A DNA stretch of 64,000 nt from Kocuria massiliensis (GTDB taxonomy: Bacteria > Actinomycetota > Actinomycetes > Actinomycetales > Micrococcaceae), in NCBI RefSeq assembly GCF_900169715.1, contig NZ_LT835161.1:1417590-1481589 (forward strand). The letters run 5' to 3'. The stretch's first letter is position 1, and each line of letters opens with the position of its first letter. Position numbers and translations under genes: made by a program. The notes beneath the pieces were generated by a model. That model ran no database searches. It was not told the origin of the DNA and saw only the letters and a program-made list of their open reading frames with translations. Of the stretch, positions 34,315-44,458 are shown one piece after another.

Positions 34315-35871
34315 TTAGCGGCGTCGTCCGCCCTTGGAATCCCGTGTCAGGGAGCGGCGTTCGCGAACTCGCATGGAGATTTCCAACGGTGTTCCTTCGA
34401 AATCGAAGGTTTCGCGAAGGCGGCGAATGATGAACCTGCGGTACCCCGGATCGAGGAAGCCCGTGGTGAAGAGCACAAACTTCGGCGGCCGCGAGGATAC
34501 TTGCGTTCCGAAGAGGATCCGCGGTTGCTTTCCGCCACGCAGTGGGTGCGGGTGGGCCGCGACGATCTCGCCGAGGAATGCGTTCAAACGGCCGGTCGGA
34601 ATCCGCGAATCCCAAGCCTCGAGGGAATGGAGCAGCGCGGGAACCATCTTGTCCTTGTGCCATCCGGTCTTCGCCGAAATATTGACCCTCGGCGCCCAGG
34701 CCACGTGCGCCAAGTCGCGGTCAATTTCGCGTTCCAGCTCGTCGCGGCGGTCTTCGTCGAGGGTGTCCCACTTGTTGAAGACCAGCACCATGGCGCGCCC
34801 GGAATCGATCGCAAGTTGCAAGATGCGCACGTCCTGCTCGGACAGCGGCTCGGACACATCGAGCATGATCAGGGCGACTTCGGAACGCTCCAACGCGGTT
34901 TGGGTACGCAATGAAGCGTAGAATTCCGCGCCCTTGGCCATATGCTGCCGACGTCGAATACCGGCGGTGTCCACAAATCGGAACGGGTGTCCGTTCAATT
35001 CGATCAGTTCGTCCACGGGGTCACGAGTCGTTCCGGCAATATCGTTCACCACCGCCCGGTCCTCCCCCGCGAGCTTATTGAGCAGCGAGGACTTGCCGAC
35101 GTTCGGACGACCAATGATTGCCACGCGCCGCGGCCCCTCGTACTGATCCGGTTCGGCATACTGCGAGTGCTCCGGCATGACCTCAAGCAACGCATCCAAC
35201 ATGTCCGCGATGCCCCGGCCGTGGACGCCGGAAATCGGGTGTGGCTCCCCCATACCCAGGGACCACAGCGCGGCGGCCTCCGGTTCTTGGTATGAATCGT
35301 CGATCTTGTTGGCGGCCAGCAACAAAGGCTTCTTGACCCGGCGCAACATTTGAACGATCGCCTCGTCCATGTTCGTGATGCCCACGAGCGCATCGACCAC
35401 CAGGATCACGACGTCGGCATGTGCCACGGCGATCTCCGCCTGGGCGGCCACCTGCGCGTCGATCCCCTTGGCATCGGATTCCCAACCGCCGGTATCCACG
35501 AGGGTGAACGTCTTACCGTTCCACTCGGCCTTATACGCCACGCGGTCGCGCGTCACACCCGGGGTATCCTCGACGACGGCTTCTCGCCGCCCGAGGATCC
35601 GGTTAATGATCGTGGACTTGCCGACGTTCGGCCGTCCGACGATGGCGACCACAGGGTCGGGCTCGACGGTAGGCTCTTCGCCCACTTCGAAGCCCCAATC
35701 GACCAGGAGTGCCCGGTCTTCGTCCTCCAGCTCGTAGTCGTCGAGTCCGGCCCGTAGCGCTTGTGCGCGCTTTTCGGCCTCCTCGTCGTCCAGGTTGGCG
35801 AGGTACTCCTCGACATGGTCCTCTTCGGCACCACCGAGGTACTTCTCCTCGTATTCGTTCATCTCAGTCAT
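34315..35871 (-). CDS. der: Ribosome-assembly GTPase Der (EngA)
   Basis: The product has 518 residues with two consecutive GTPase domains. The first has [27 protein letters not shown] and NKID. The second has [28 protein letters not shown] and NKWD. A C-terminal KH-like domain (about 405-510) follows. It acts in 50S subunit maturation. The N-terminus carries about 75 acidic residues before the first G domain, common in Actinobacteria. ATG 35871 overlaps the cmk stop by eight bases, continuing the cmk-der operon. Confidence 0.95.
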   Translation of the reverse strand: MTEMNEYEEKYLGGAEEDHVEEYLANLDDEEAEKRAQALRAGLDDYELEDEDRALLVDWGFEVGEEPTVEPDPVVAIVGRPNVGKSTIINRILGRREAVVEDTPGVTRDRVAYKAEWNGKTFTLVDTGGWESDAKGIDAQVAAQAEIAVAHADVVILVVDALVGITNMDEAIVQMLRRVKKPLLLAANKIDDSYQEPEAAALWSLGMGEPHPISGVHGRGIADMLDALLEVMPEHSQYAEPDQYEGPRRVAIIGRPNVGKSSLLNKLAGEDRAVVNDIAGTTRDPVDELIELNGHPFRFVDTAGIRRRQHMAKGAEFYASLRTQTALERSEVALIMLDVSEPLSEQDVRILQLAIDSGRAMVLVFNKWDTLDEDRRDELEREIDRDLAHVAWAPRVNISAKTGWHKDKMVPALLHSLEAWDSRIPTGRLNAFLGEIVAAHPHPLRGGKQPRILFGTQVSSRPPKFVLFTTGFLDPGYRRFIIRRLRETFDFEGTPLEISMRVRERRSLTRDSKGGRRR

Positions 35872-36679
35872 CGTGTGAGCTCTTGTCGTTCTCTTCGTCG
35901 TGGTGCGCTGCCGCGGTCTGACGAATCACGTCGATCACGGCGCGCACGGTCTGGTCAAAGTCCAGGTCGGTCGAATCCACCAAGGTGACCCCGTCCGCGG
36001 CCTCGGTGAAATTGGTAACTTTGGAATCTGCGGCGTCTCGTTGCGCCACCTCAAGCTTGAGGCGGTCGTCCGAGGCTTCGCTACCGATCTGCCGTCCGCG
36101 GCGTTCCATGCGGGCTTCCTCGCTCGCCGTGAGGAGGATCCGAACCGAGGCATCGGGGGCGACGACGGTCGTGATGTCGCGCCCTTCCGCGACGATCCTG
36201 CGCCCGTTCGCCACGATTTCCATGCGCTGACGAGCGATCAAGGCATCGCGAGCCTTTTGGTTTCTGGCGACCGCAGAAACCTTCTCGGTCACTCGAGACT
36301 CCCGAATCGCATTCTTGATATCGATCCCGCCGACCATGATGGTCTCCACAATCGGGTCCGTACCAATCTGCAGCTGGAAGTTTGCTGCGGCGTCGGCGAC
36401 GGCCTGATCGTCCTCAAGGTCCACACCGGCCTCGAGGCACCACCAGGCCAGCGACCGGTACATCGCGCCCGTGTCCAGGTAGGCCAGGCCAAGCCGTATG
36501 GCCACCTCACGGGACACGGAGGACTTCCCCGAGCCGGAGGGACCGTCGATCGCGACGACCAGTTCGGATTTCCACGCCTCGGTCTGGTCGCCGTCCTTAA
36601 ACTGCGACGCCGCAGGCTCAGCGGGCACTGCCGCTTGCTCCAAGCGATCCTGATTATCTTGACTCACGGTGTCCTCCAT
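35864..36679 (-). CDS. cmk: Cytidylate kinase
   Basis: The product has 271 residues. Walker A is [40 protein letters not shown] and [20 protein letters not shown] are cytidylate-kinase motifs. It phosphorylates CMP and dCMP. About 35 N-terminal residues precede the core and are rich in Q, D and A; a later start is possible. The gene is between tyrA and der, as in other Actinobacteria. Confidence 0.93.
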   Translation of the reverse strand: MEDTVSQDNQDRLEQAAVPAEPAASQFKDGDQTEAWKSELVVAIDGPSGSGKSSVSREVAIRLGLAYLDTGAMYRSLAWWCLEAGVDLEDDQAVADAAANFQLQIGTDPIVETIMVGGIDIKNAIRESRVTEKVSAVARNQKARDALIARQRMEIVANGRRIVAEGRDITTVVAPDASVRILLTASEEARMERRGRQIGSEASDDRLKLEVAQRDAADSKVTNFTEAADGVTLVDSTDLDFDQTVRAVIDVIRQTAAAHHDEENDKSSHDD

Positions 36680-36716
36680 CGGTTGTCATCGGCACGCCGG
36701 TTGGCAGAGCCCCTCG

Positions 36717-37847
36717 TCATTCGGCAATCTTCCAGCCACGATCGGTGAGCTCGCTGACGAGCTCCTCGCGTGCATTCGGGATCACGGATACCTCGACCAT
36801 ACCCACCGGTTGGCCCTGAGAGTGTTCCATTCGCATGTCCTCCAAGTTGACGCCGATTTCTTCGATCTCGGCGAGCAGCTTGGCCACCTGGCCCGGGGTA
36901 TCGTCCACGAGCACGGTGAGCGTGGCGAAAGCCTTGGGGGAACCGCCGTGCTTGCCCGGAATCCGCGCGACGCCGTCGTTACCTTGAGTCATCAACTCGG
37001 CGATATCCAGGCGAGCACCATCGGCGGTCGGATTTTCGAGCGTCGCTATGAGTCGATTGATGTCGCGCCGGACTTCGTACAGCGTTTCGACCACCGGTCG
37101 CGCATTCGAGGACAAAATCTGCACCCACAGCCCCGCGTCGGAAGCGGCGATACGGGTGGTATCTCTCAGTCCTTGGCCCGCCAGGCTCAGCGACTCGAGC
37201 GGCGTATCCCGCAATCGAGAAGCCAGCAAGGACGACATCACCTGGGGAACGTGAGACACCAGCGCAACCGTTTCGTCGTGCTCTCGAGCATTCATGTACG
37301 CAACGTTGGAGCCAAGATCCGTGGCGAGCCCCCGCGCCAGTCGCACCGTTTCGCCGGCGACGTCGTCGTGCTCGCAAATCACCCACGGCCGGGACATGAA
37401 CAGTTCGCCTCGCGCCGCGACCGGCCCGGACTTCTCCCGGCCAGACATGGGGTGGGTCCCCACATAACGGCTCAAATCCGCACCGCCTGCGCGAACGGCG
37501 TCGAGAATCGGTTCCTTGACCGAAGCTATGTCCACGACGACGGCGCCCGGATAATCCTTGAGCGCGTCGACGACCGTACGAGCCGTGACATCCGGCGGAG
37601 TGGCGACAATCACGAGCTGCGGGTCAATGTCCGCGCGGGCTGCCTGCTCCCCCATCCGCTCAGTCAAGAGCGCGAGAGAACGTCCCGCTCCGATATCCGC
37701 AGATACGGCCTCGGTGGTCGGTGAGATATCCGAAACCCAGGTTTCCACACCTTGAGCGGCCAGCCCGAGACCGATGGAGGAGCCTAAAAGACCCGCTCCA
37801 ATCACCAAGACCGGCCCGGAGACGGTAGCGCTGGAAGTTTCGGCCAC
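36717..37847 (-). CDS. tyrA: Prephenate dehydrogenase with ACT domain
   Basis: The product has 376 residues. The NAD-binding loop is VLVIGAGLLGSSIGLGLAAQ. THPMSGREKSGPVAARGELF contains the conserved prephenate-binding histidine/arginine region. A C-terminal ACT domain (about 290-376) includes DDTPGQVAKLLAEIEEIGVN, which usually binds tyrosine for feedback inhibition. It converts prephenate to 4-hydroxyphenylpyruvate. GTG 37847 lies two bases after the rluB stop, so the genes are co-transcribed. Confidence 0.9.
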   Translation of the reverse strand: MAETSSATVSGPVLVIGAGLLGSSIGLGLAAQGVETWVSDISPTTEAVSADIGAGRSLALLTERMGEQAARADIDPQLVIVATPPDVTARTVVDALKDYPGAVVVDIASVKEPILDAVRAGGADLSRYVGTHPMSGREKSGPVAARGELFMSRPWVICEHDDVAGETVRLARGLATDLGSNVAYMNAREHDETVALVSHVPQVMSSLLASRLRDTPLESLSLAGQGLRDTTRIAASDAGLWVQILSSNARPVVETLYEVRRDINRLIATLENPTADGARLDIAELMTQGNDGVARIPGKHGGSPKAFATLTVLVDDTPGQVAKLLAEIEEIGVNLEDMRMEHSQGQPVGMVEVSVIPNAREELVSELTDRGWKIAE

Positions 37848-37849
37848 GG

Positions 37850-38926
37850 TTACATCCCCACCGAAGCGAGCAGCGATCCGATCTCGACTTTGGACAGGTT
37901 CCGCACGGTTCCTTGCTTTTGGGATCCGATACGCACGGGCCCCATCTCGATGCGCACGAGCTTCTCCACGGGGTGGCCGACGGCGTCAAAGAGACGACGC
38001 ACGATGCGGTTCTTACCGGAGTGAATCGTGACCTCGACGAGCAAGTGACCGGGCGTGGAATCGACCAAACGGAAATCGTCCACGCGTGCGACACCGTCTT
38101 CCAGGCGGATGCCCTTCTTCATCTCGTGTCCAACGCCGTGCTCCATAGGCCCACGAACCTGCACCAGGTACTTCTTGGGCACCTCGTAGGAAGGATGCGT
38201 GAGTCGGTTGGCGAGCTCGCCGTCGTTGGTCAGCAGAAGCAAGCCTTCCGTGGCGACGTCGAGGCGCCCCACGTGAAAGATCCGTTCCTTCTTCTGAGGG
38301 TTGAGGTAGTCCGAAATGCAGGGGCGCCCTTCGGGGTCCTCCATCGTGGCGATAACGCCTTCGGGCTTGTTGAACGCGTAGTAAACCTTGGAATCGTCGG
38401 TCTGGATGGTCACGCCATCGACCTGAATGTGTGAGGTTCGAGGATCCACGCGGACGCCAAGTTCGGTGATGATCTCGTCGTCAACGACCACTCGGCCTTC
38501 GCGAATCATCATTTCGCAGACGCGACGTGAGGCGACACCAGCCTGGGCCATGAGCTTCTGCAGGCGCACGCCGTCGCGGTCGTACACGTCCAGGTGGTCT
38601 ACCGGAGCTGCCCGGGGACGGCGCGGACGGTGGGGGCCGCGGTATTCGTGGTCGGGACGGTATTCGCCGCGTTCCCGCGCGAAGATCTTTCCTGCCTGGC
38701 CCTTTTTCGGCTTGAATTTCTTGGCGTCGGATTTATTCGCGCCCGACTTGACGACTGGCTTCTTGCCGCGAGAGTCGGCTCCTGGGCGAGACGGGCCCTT
38801 GGCGTTAGGGTTCTTGAAATTTTTGGACGCACCACCGCGCGCAGCGGGTTTCCCCTGCGCTCCTCGCGAGCCTCCGCGAGAATTGCTGTTGCCGGTGTTC
38901 TGACGTCCCGTCGATCGATTGGCCAT
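37850..38926 (-). CDS. rluB: 23S rRNA pseudouridine synthase RluB-type
   Basis: The product has 358 residues. The first ~110 residues form a low-complexity Lys/Arg/Gly/Asn-rich tail (for example GNSNSRGGSRGAQGKPAARG), typical of actinobacterial homologues and probably RNA-binding. An S4 domain follows (RLQKLMAQAGVASRRVCEMM). The catalytic motif GRLDVATEGLLLLTNDG carries the active aspartate. It modifies a uridine in 23S rRNA. I use ATG 38926 with AGGA upstream; codons back to 38968 are in frame. Confidence 0.9.
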   Translation of the reverse strand: MANRSTGRQNTGNSNSRGGSRGAQGKPAARGGASKNFKNPNAKGPSRPGADSRGKKPVVKSGANKSDAKKFKPKKGQAGKIFARERGEYRPDHEYRGPHRPRRPRAAPVDHLDVYDRDGVRLQKLMAQAGVASRRVCEMMIREGRVVVDDEIITELGVRVDPRTSHIQVDGVTIQTDDSKVYYAFNKPEGVIATMEDPEGRPCISDYLNPQKKERIFHVGRLDVATEGLLLLTNDGELANRLTHPSYEVPKKYLVQVRGPMEHGVGHEMKKGIRLEDGVARVDDFRLVDSTPGHLLVEVTIHSGKNRIVRRLFDAVGHPVEKLVRIEMGPVRIGSQKQGTVRNLSKVEIGSLLASVGM

Positions 38927-39001
38927 GTTCCTGTACTTTCGGTGGTTATGCGGTTGTGGATTCGGCACGGTTGTCGGCTGACAACCCGTTTCCTTCCATC
39001 C

Positions 39002-39712
39002 CTAGAGCCGCTGCTCGTATTCGCCGATATCTTCCACGTCGGGTAGATACGGCGAAATCTTCGGCAGATCCCCCAGGGTTTCTAGCCCCATCTTCTCGAG
39101 AAAAAGTGGCGTCGTCACGTACAAAGTGGAACCGGATTCGCCCGGTTCGTCGTCTTCGGTGACCAAACCCCTGGTTTTCAGTGTGCGCACGACGCCGTCG
39201 ACGTTGACGCCTCGGATCGAAGAGACCCGAGCGCGGGAAACGGGTTGGCGGTATGCGATCACTGCGAGGGTTTCCAAGGCCGCCTGCGAAAGCTTGGCGG
39301 TTTGACCCTCCAGGATGAAACGCGAGACCCACGGCGAGAATTCCGTGCGGGCGTAGAGGCGCCAGCCCCCGGCGACCCGCCGCAATTCCATGCCGCGAGG
39401 TTCCCTGGGGACACGTTGTCCGCCGGGGGTTGACTCTGGGACATCTGCTAAAGATTCCTGGTCGACGTTCGTCGCGAAATCCTCAGTATACCCGTCGTAG
39501 TCGCGTCGCAGGGAGTCCACGGCTTTCTCTATGGTGACAACGGGCACCATGAGGGCTTCGGCGAGTTCGAACTCATTGACCGCGGATTCCGCGACCATCA
39601 AGATCGCCTCGACCGCGGCCTTCACGCCGCCGGGCACCAGGTCCACCGTGGCGGGAGGGGGTGCGTCCGGGGCAGCTACGCCGTCATGGGGCGATTCCGG
39701 CCGGTCGCTCAT
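39002..39712 (-). CDS. scpB: Segregation and condensation protein B
   Basis: The product has 236 residues. Two winged-helix domains are visible: VKAAVEAILMVAESAVNEFE then LAEALMVPVVTIEKAVDSLR, and LSQAALETLAVIAYRQPVSR then ARVSSIRGVNVDGVVRTLKT. It forms the SMC-ScpAB complex with ScpA. ATG 39712 overlaps the scpA stop by four bases (ATGA). Confidence 0.93.
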   Translation of the reverse strand: MSDRPESPHDGVAAPDAPPPATVDLVPGGVKAAVEAILMVAESAVNEFELAEALMVPVVTIEKAVDSLRRDYDGYTEDFATNVDQESLADVPESTPGGQRVPREPRGMELRRVAGGWRLYARTEFSPWVSRFILEGQTAKLSQAALETLAVIAYRQPVSRARVSSIRGVNVDGVVRTLKTRGLVTEDDEPGESGSTLYVTTPLFLEKMGLETLGDLPKISPYLPDVEDIGEYEQRL

Positions 39713-40593
39713 GAGTCATCTTCTCCGGTGTAGTCGTCGCTGGCGAGGCGTTCGGCACTCCAGGATGGGTCCTCCCCGATCCAGCTAATGGTCAATTCCT
39801 CGAGCGGTCCTTCCTGCGCGAAGCCGACGACGTGGTCTCGATACATCTCCAGAAGAGCGAGGAATCTCACCACGATGACCAGCATGTCTTCGGCATCGGC
39901 GATGAGTCTCGTGAAGGTGGCAGGTGGGCCGTCCATGAGAGCCGCCGCGATGTTCTCAGCTTCATCGCGAACCGTCACTCGAGCCCCATGAAGGTGGTCC
40001 AGACCCACCTCATCGGGAGATTCCTCCTTGGGCCTCATGGCTTTCTCCGCGATCGCGGCGAGCTGTTCAGGCGTCGTGGTCATGATCAGCTCGGGCAACA
40101 GGTGGGCAAATTCGGGTTGTAACCCGCCGGGCCGAGGATGCCGGCTCGCTTCGGCTTTCATGGTGTCGTCCATGACCTGGGCGACGTCCTTAAAGGCCTT
40201 GTACTGCAACAACCGTGCGAAGAGAAGATCGCGAGCTTCGAGCATCGCGATGTCGTCTTCGTCCTCGACCTCACCTGCCGGAAGCAAGCGTGCCGCTTTG
40301 AGATCAAGCAAGGTTGCGGCAATGACCAAGAACTCGCTGGCTTCATCCAGCGCCTTTTCTAGGCCGGTGTCTCGAAGGGCTCGTACGTAGGCGATGAACT
40401 CGTCGGTGACGGCCGCGAGCGCAACTTCGGTGATGTCCATCTCCCGTTGGGAGATCATCGAGAGCAAGACCTCGAAAGGTCCCGCAAAATTCTCCAGGGA
40501 TACCGCGAACCCCGAGCCTTCTACCCGTTCCGATTCTGCGGCGGCGGGTCCGGGCTCGGGGTCCGTGGGAACCCTTGACGGAGCGGTTTTCAG
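39709..40593 (-). CDS. scpA: Segregation and condensation protein A, apparent CTG start
   Basis: The product has 294 residues. The conserved kleisin N-terminus FAVSLENFAGPFEVLLSMIS, then QREMDITEVALAAVTDEFIA, is complete only if translation begins upstream of the first ATG at 40467. Between the in-frame stop just upstream and that ATG there is no ATG or GTG, and the one TTG lies inside the conserved motif. A CTG at 40593-40591 overlaps the parA TGA (CTGA) and has GGAGG six bases upstream, the geometry of a coupled start. I therefore read scpA from CTG 40593. The protein bridges SMC heads with ScpB in chromosome condensation. Confidence 0.85.
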   Translation of the reverse strand: MKTAPSRVPTDPEPGPAAAESERVEGSGFAVSLENFAGPFEVLLSMISQREMDITEVALAAVTDEFIAYVRALRDTGLEKALDEASEFLVIAATLLDLKAARLLPAGEVEDEDDIAMLEARDLLFARLLQYKAFKDVAQVMDDTMKAEASRHPRPGGLQPEFAHLLPELIMTTTPEQLAAIAEKAMRPKEESPDEVGLDHLHGARVTVRDEAENIAAALMDGPPATFTRLIADAEDMLVIVVRFLALLEMYRDHVVGFAQEGPLEELTISWIGEDPSWSAERLASDDYTGEDDS

Positions 40594-41453
40594 CGGGAGC
40601 CTCCGCGGTCAATGAGCTCCTTGGCCAGTTCGCGATATGCCACCGAACCGGTATGCGTCGGCGCGTAGCTCAGGATCGGCTCGGCGGATACCGTTGCGTC
40701 GGGGAACTTCACGGTTCTCTTGATCACCGTGTCGAAGACCTTGTCGCCAAAAGCGTCAATGATTCGGGCCAGAACTTCCTTCGAGTGCAACGTCCGGGAA
40801 TCGAACATCGTCGCCAGCACGCCGTCCACGGTGAGGTCCGGATTCAGACGGTCCTGGACCTTTTCGATCGAATCGACCAGCAGGGCCACCGCGCGCAGGG
40901 CGAAGAATTCGCAGATCAGCGGGATAATCACGCCGTCGGCCGCGGTCAGAGCGTTGACGGTCAGGAGGCCGAGCGAGGGTTGGCAGTCGATCAGGATGAC
41001 GTCGTACTCATCCTTGACCTTCTTGAGCGAGCTCGCGAGGACCTGTTCACGCGCCACCTCGTTGACGAGTTGGACTTCCGCCGCGGAGAGATCGATATTC
41101 GCCGGCAACAGGTCCATGTTGTCGAATTCGGTCCGCCGCACCGCGCTGTGCACGTCGACCTTGCGATCCATCATGACGTTATAGATCGTCGTCTCCAGCT
41201 CGTGGGGGTTCACTCCGAACCCGGCGGAGAGCGCACCTTGCGGGTCGAAGTCCACCATGAGTACGCGCCGGCCCAGTTCGGCCAGGGCGGCACCCAGGTT
41301 GATGGTCGACGTCGTCTTTCCGACGCCACCCTTCTGATTGACCATGGCAATCACGCGGGCGGGACCGTGGGAGTCCAGGAGTTCCGGTTCCGGAAACCGG
41401 CGAACGGGACGTCCGGTGGGACCGAGTTCTGCTTCGGAGTTCTGTGTACTCAC
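40590..41453 (-). CDS. ParA-family chromosome-partitioning ATPase (scpAB-linked)
   Basis: The product has 287 residues. Deviant Walker A is VNQKGGVGKTTSTINLGAAL, followed by MVDFDPQGALSAGFGV and VILIDCQPSLGLLTVNALTA. It is the Soj-like ParA that precedes scpA in Actinobacteria (Rv1708 type). No parB is adjacent. The start is taken at GTG 41453, with AAAAAGG five bases upstream; GTG 41459 and 41468 are alternatives. Its stop is overlapped by the scpA start, making parA-scpA-scpB an overlapping operon. Confidence 0.88.
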   Translation of the reverse strand: MSTQNSEAELGPTGRPVRRFPEPELLDSHGPARVIAMVNQKGGVGKTTSTINLGAALAELGRRVLMVDFDPQGALSAGFGVNPHELETTIYNVMMDRKVDVHSAVRRTEFDNMDLLPANIDLSAAEVQLVNEVAREQVLASSLKKVKDEYDVILIDCQPSLGLLTVNALTAADGVIIPLICEFFALRAVALLVDSIEKVQDRLNPDLTVDGVLATMFDSRTLHSKEVLARIIDAFGDKVFDTVIKRTVKFPDATVSAEPILSYAPTHTGSVAYRELAKELIDRGGSR

Positions 41454-41563
41454 GCGCACCTTTTTCACATTGGGGGCGGATATGGACTGCCCTTAACCTT
41501 ACAGCGACATGCCTTTCGGGCAGAGGCGTTCGGTGATCTGTGCACTTTCCGCCGGATGCACCG

Positions 41564-41596
41564 CGCCCGCCCGTGCATGAATTGCAGGGGCGGGCG
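41564..41596 (-). terminator. Hairpin downstream of the dicarboxylate symporter gene
   Basis: A 9-bp GC-rich stem (41564-41572 with 41588-41596) with a 15-base loop lies 29 bp after the symporter stop and upstream of parA. No T-run follows. Confidence 0.5.
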
Positions 41597-41624
41597 TGAG
41601 CGGTCACGTCACCAGAAACGTCAC

Positions 41625-42995
41625 CTAATGGCGAGCTGTGGATGGCTCGGCCTTTTCAGGTTGAGCGCCGTCATCGTTGTCAATGGCGGCTTCTCCACCC
41701 ATGGTCGCTTCGTCGAACTTAATCTCGCCGTCAAGGACCTTGTGCACGCGGTTCAGATCCACCTCGTGTGACCACTTGCCCAGCAAGAGCGCCGCCACGG
41801 CGTTGCCGGTGAAGTTGGTCAAGGCACGTGCCTCGGACATGAAGCGGTCGATGCCGACGATCAACCCTACGCCGTCGACGAGGTCGGGGCGGTGCGACTG
41901 GAGCCCACCGGCCAAGGTCGCGATGCCCGCACCGGAAACACCCGCCGCACCCTTCGAGGCGATAATCATGAAGATCAGCAGTGAAATCTGCTCGCCCAGT
42001 TCCAAGGGCTTGCCCATGGCATCCGAAACGAAGATCGAAGCCATCGTCAAATAGATAGCGGTGCCGTCGAGGTTGAAGGAATACCCGGTGGGAACTACGA
42101 TGCCGACCACCGGTTTGGAGACGCCGACGTGTTCCATCTTGGCGATCAATCGGGGCAGCGCCGCCTCCGAGGAGGACGTGGAGAAGATCAACAGGTATTC
42201 ACGGGCCAAGTACTTCATGAGCTTGAGAATGTTGACGCCGGTGAAAATCTTCAGCATCGCGCCCAACACGATCACGATGAACAAAATACAGGTGATGTAG
42301 AAGCCGACCATGAGGATCGCCATTTGCCCGACGGCCTTGATGCCGGTGGCTCCCACGACGGCGGCGATTGCACCAAAGGCACCCAACGGTGCGATCCACA
42401 TGATCATCCCGAGCAGTCGGAAGACGAGAGCCTGCATGTATGTGATGAACTTCAGGATCGGCTTACCGGAATCCCCCATGCGCTGCAACGCAAAGCCAAC
42501 GAGCAATGCCACCAGCAACGTCTGCAAGATATTGCCGGACGTCAACGAGGAGAGCAGAGACTTAGGAATGATTCCGAGCAGGAATCCCGTGGTTCCGCCT
42601 TCGGAACTACCTTCGGCGTCATCGGGAAGTTTGTAGCCGGTGGGGTGATAATTCAGACCGTCACCGGGGTGCAGGACATTGCCCACGACCAGCCCGATGA
42701 ACAGCGCGAACGTCGACATGATGAGAAAGTAGATGATCGCCAGACCGCCGACTTTACCGACGGTGGCGGCACGCGCGACCGAGCCGACACCGAGGACGAT
42801 GGTGCAGAAGATCACCGGTGAGATCATCATCTTGATGAGGGCGATGAATCCGTCGCCCAAAGGCTTGAAAGCCTGGCCGACGCTGGGCGCTATCAAACCG
42901 ACGAGCACGCCGGCGATGACCGCAAGGATGACGGAGACGTACAACATGTGCGTGCCGTCTTTGTACCACGGCTTCTTCGCTGTGGACTGGGCCAT
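41625..42995 (-). CDS. Dicarboxylate/amino acid:cation symporter (DctA-like)
   Basis: The product has 456 residues with eight or more membrane segments. STSSSEAALPRLIAKMEHVG (serine-rich hairpin), GYSFNLDGTAIYLTMASIFV (substrate/sodium motif) and GIATLAGGLQ are typical of the DAACS family. Succinate, fumarate or malate are the likely substrates because a CitA/DcuS-type sensor is divergent, but glutamate or aspartate cannot be excluded. ATG 42995 has AGGGGAG upstream. Confidence 0.88.
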   Translation of the reverse strand: MAQSTAKKPWYKDGTHMLYVSVILAVIAGVLVGLIAPSVGQAFKPLGDGFIALIKMMISPVIFCTIVLGVGSVARAATVGKVGGLAIIYFLIMSTFALFIGLVVGNVLHPGDGLNYHPTGYKLPDDAEGSSEGGTTGFLLGIIPKSLLSSLTSGNILQTLLVALLVGFALQRMGDSGKPILKFITYMQALVFRLLGMIMWIAPLGAFGAIAAVVGATGIKAVGQMAILMVGFYITCILFIVIVLGAMLKIFTGVNILKLMKYLAREYLLIFSTSSSEAALPRLIAKMEHVGVSKPVVGIVVPTGYSFNLDGTAIYLTMASIFVSDAMGKPLELGEQISLLIFMIIASKGAAGVSGAGIATLAGGLQSHRPDLVDGVGLIVGIDRFMSEARALTNFTGNAVAALLLGKWSHEVDLNRVHKVLDGEIKFDEATMGGEAAIDNDDGAQPEKAEPSTARH

Positions 42996-43135
42996 GACGC
43001 TCCCCTTTCAGGTGTGTGATGGATGATTGCGACGGCGTGCCGGTGAGGCCGACGCCGTCGCGGGTATTCAAGAAGTATGGTGGTCTGGACCACTTTTCCG
43101 GTATTTGTGTTCATAAAGTTCGTGAGGAGCGCCAC

Positions 43136-44458
43136 GTGCGGTCGAGTGAAGTAGCCGCCGCGACCCGTACATCGCCGTTCGGTCGCGGCGCCAGTGCCCG
43201 GGGGCTCTCCTCCTGGGCCATCGCCCGTATCTTCTTGCTCTTGCAGATGGTGATTGTGGTGGTCGTGTGCTGCACCGTCGGTCTTCTCATGTTGTGGCGT
43301 GCACAGTCCGCCGCGGAACAACGCGCCACGGATATCACGAAAGCCGAAAGCGCGACTCTGGCCCAGGACCCGTTCGTCATCCAGCAGGTCACCTCCGCCG
43401 ATCCAAGCGTCGGGCTTCAGCCCTATGTTTCGAAGGTCGTCAACGGTTCGTCGGTCAGCTTTGTGACGATCATGTCCCCCGAAGGAATCCGGTACACCCA
43501 CCCAGACGAAAGCAATATCGGTCAGCACTACCTCGGCGATATATCGCGAGCCCAACGCGGGGAAACCATGACGGTCAAGGAACGTGGCACGTTGGGGATG
43601 TCCATGCGCACGATCATGCCGATCCGCGACGACCATGGAACCGTCGTCGGCCTCGTGTCGACGGGAGTAACCGTGACGGAGATTTCCGCGACCGTCCGGG
43701 ACGGCCTTCCCGCCATCGGACTCTTCGCTGGAATTCTGCTGGTGACCACCACATTGACGACCGTGCTGCTATACCGATATCTGCACCGTGCAACCCTGGG
43801 TTATAGCCAGCAGGACATACTGAATTCCGAGGCCACCCGGTCCATGGCGCAAATGCTCCGGATCCAAAACCATGAGCATCGCAATCGAATGCACACCGTC
43901 GTGTCTCTGCTCGACCTCGGCCGGACAACTGAGGCACGCCAGTTCGCTCGCGAAGACCTCGAATCGACCGGCAGACACATGCCATCGTGGGGAAGCTACG
44001 AGCAGCTGCCGGCCGTTGCCGCTTTGCTATCCGGTAAGGCTCGTGAGGCCAAGGAACGCGGCATCGAACTCACGGTACGGGTCGACGGACATTGGGACGC
44101 CATACCCTTGAGTGAAATCGAATTGGTCACCGTGGTCAGCAATCTCGTGGATAACGCCGTCGATGCCGTCGCCGGTTCCACGGAATCTGGCACGGTGGAG
44201 GTGGAGCTTAGCGAAACCGATGCCGGGTGGGACATCGTCGTGGCGGATAACGGCCCGGGTGTCAGCGACCATGACCGCGCACGGATTTTCTCGTGGGGCT
44301 ACTCGACTAAACCCACGGGCCCTGAGGGGCGCGGTCTCGGACTAGCCCTCGTACGCGACACGCTGGCCCAGCACGGGGCAAGCATCGATGTCTTTAACGA
44401 CGCCGGGGCCGTATTTACCGTTGTCATTCCCCGGAGCGAGGAGAGGATGAGCCGATGA
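43136..44458 (+). CDS. CitA/DcuS-type sensor histidine kinase
   Basis: The product has 440 residues. Two membrane helices (about 30-50 and 185-205) flank a periplasmic PAS-like domain containing MSPEGIRYTHPDESNIGQHY, a motif shared by citrate and C4-dicarboxylate sensors. The cytoplasmic kinase has the phospho-acceptor region RIQNHEHRNRMHTVVSLLDL, an N box SNLVDNAVDAVAG and G boxes VADNGPGV and GRGLGLALV. GTG 43136 has GAGGAG six bases upstream; the longer frame from 43016 includes non-family sequence. It overlaps its response regulator (ATGA) and is divergent from the symporter it probably controls. Confidence 0.88.
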   Translation: MRSSEVAAATRTSPFGRGASARGLSSWAIARIFLLLQMVIVVVVCCTVGLLMLWRAQSAAEQRATDITKAESATLAQDPFVIQQVTSADPSVGLQPYVSKVVNGSSVSFVTIMSPEGIRYTHPDESNIGQHYLGDISRAQRGETMTVKERGTLGMSMRTIMPIRDDHGTVVGLVSTGVTVTEISATVRDGLPAIGLFAGILLVTTTLTTVLLYRYLHRATLGYSQQDILNSEATRSMAQMLRIQNHEHRNRMHTVVSLLDLGRTTEARQFAREDLESTGRHMPSWGSYEQLPAVAALLSGKAREAKERGIELTVRVDGHWDAIPLSEIELVTVVSNLVDNAVDAVAGSTESGTVEVELSETDAGWDIVVADNGPGVSDHDRARIFSWGYSTKPTGPEGRGLGLALVRDTLAQHGASIDVFNDAGAVFTVVIPRSEERMSR

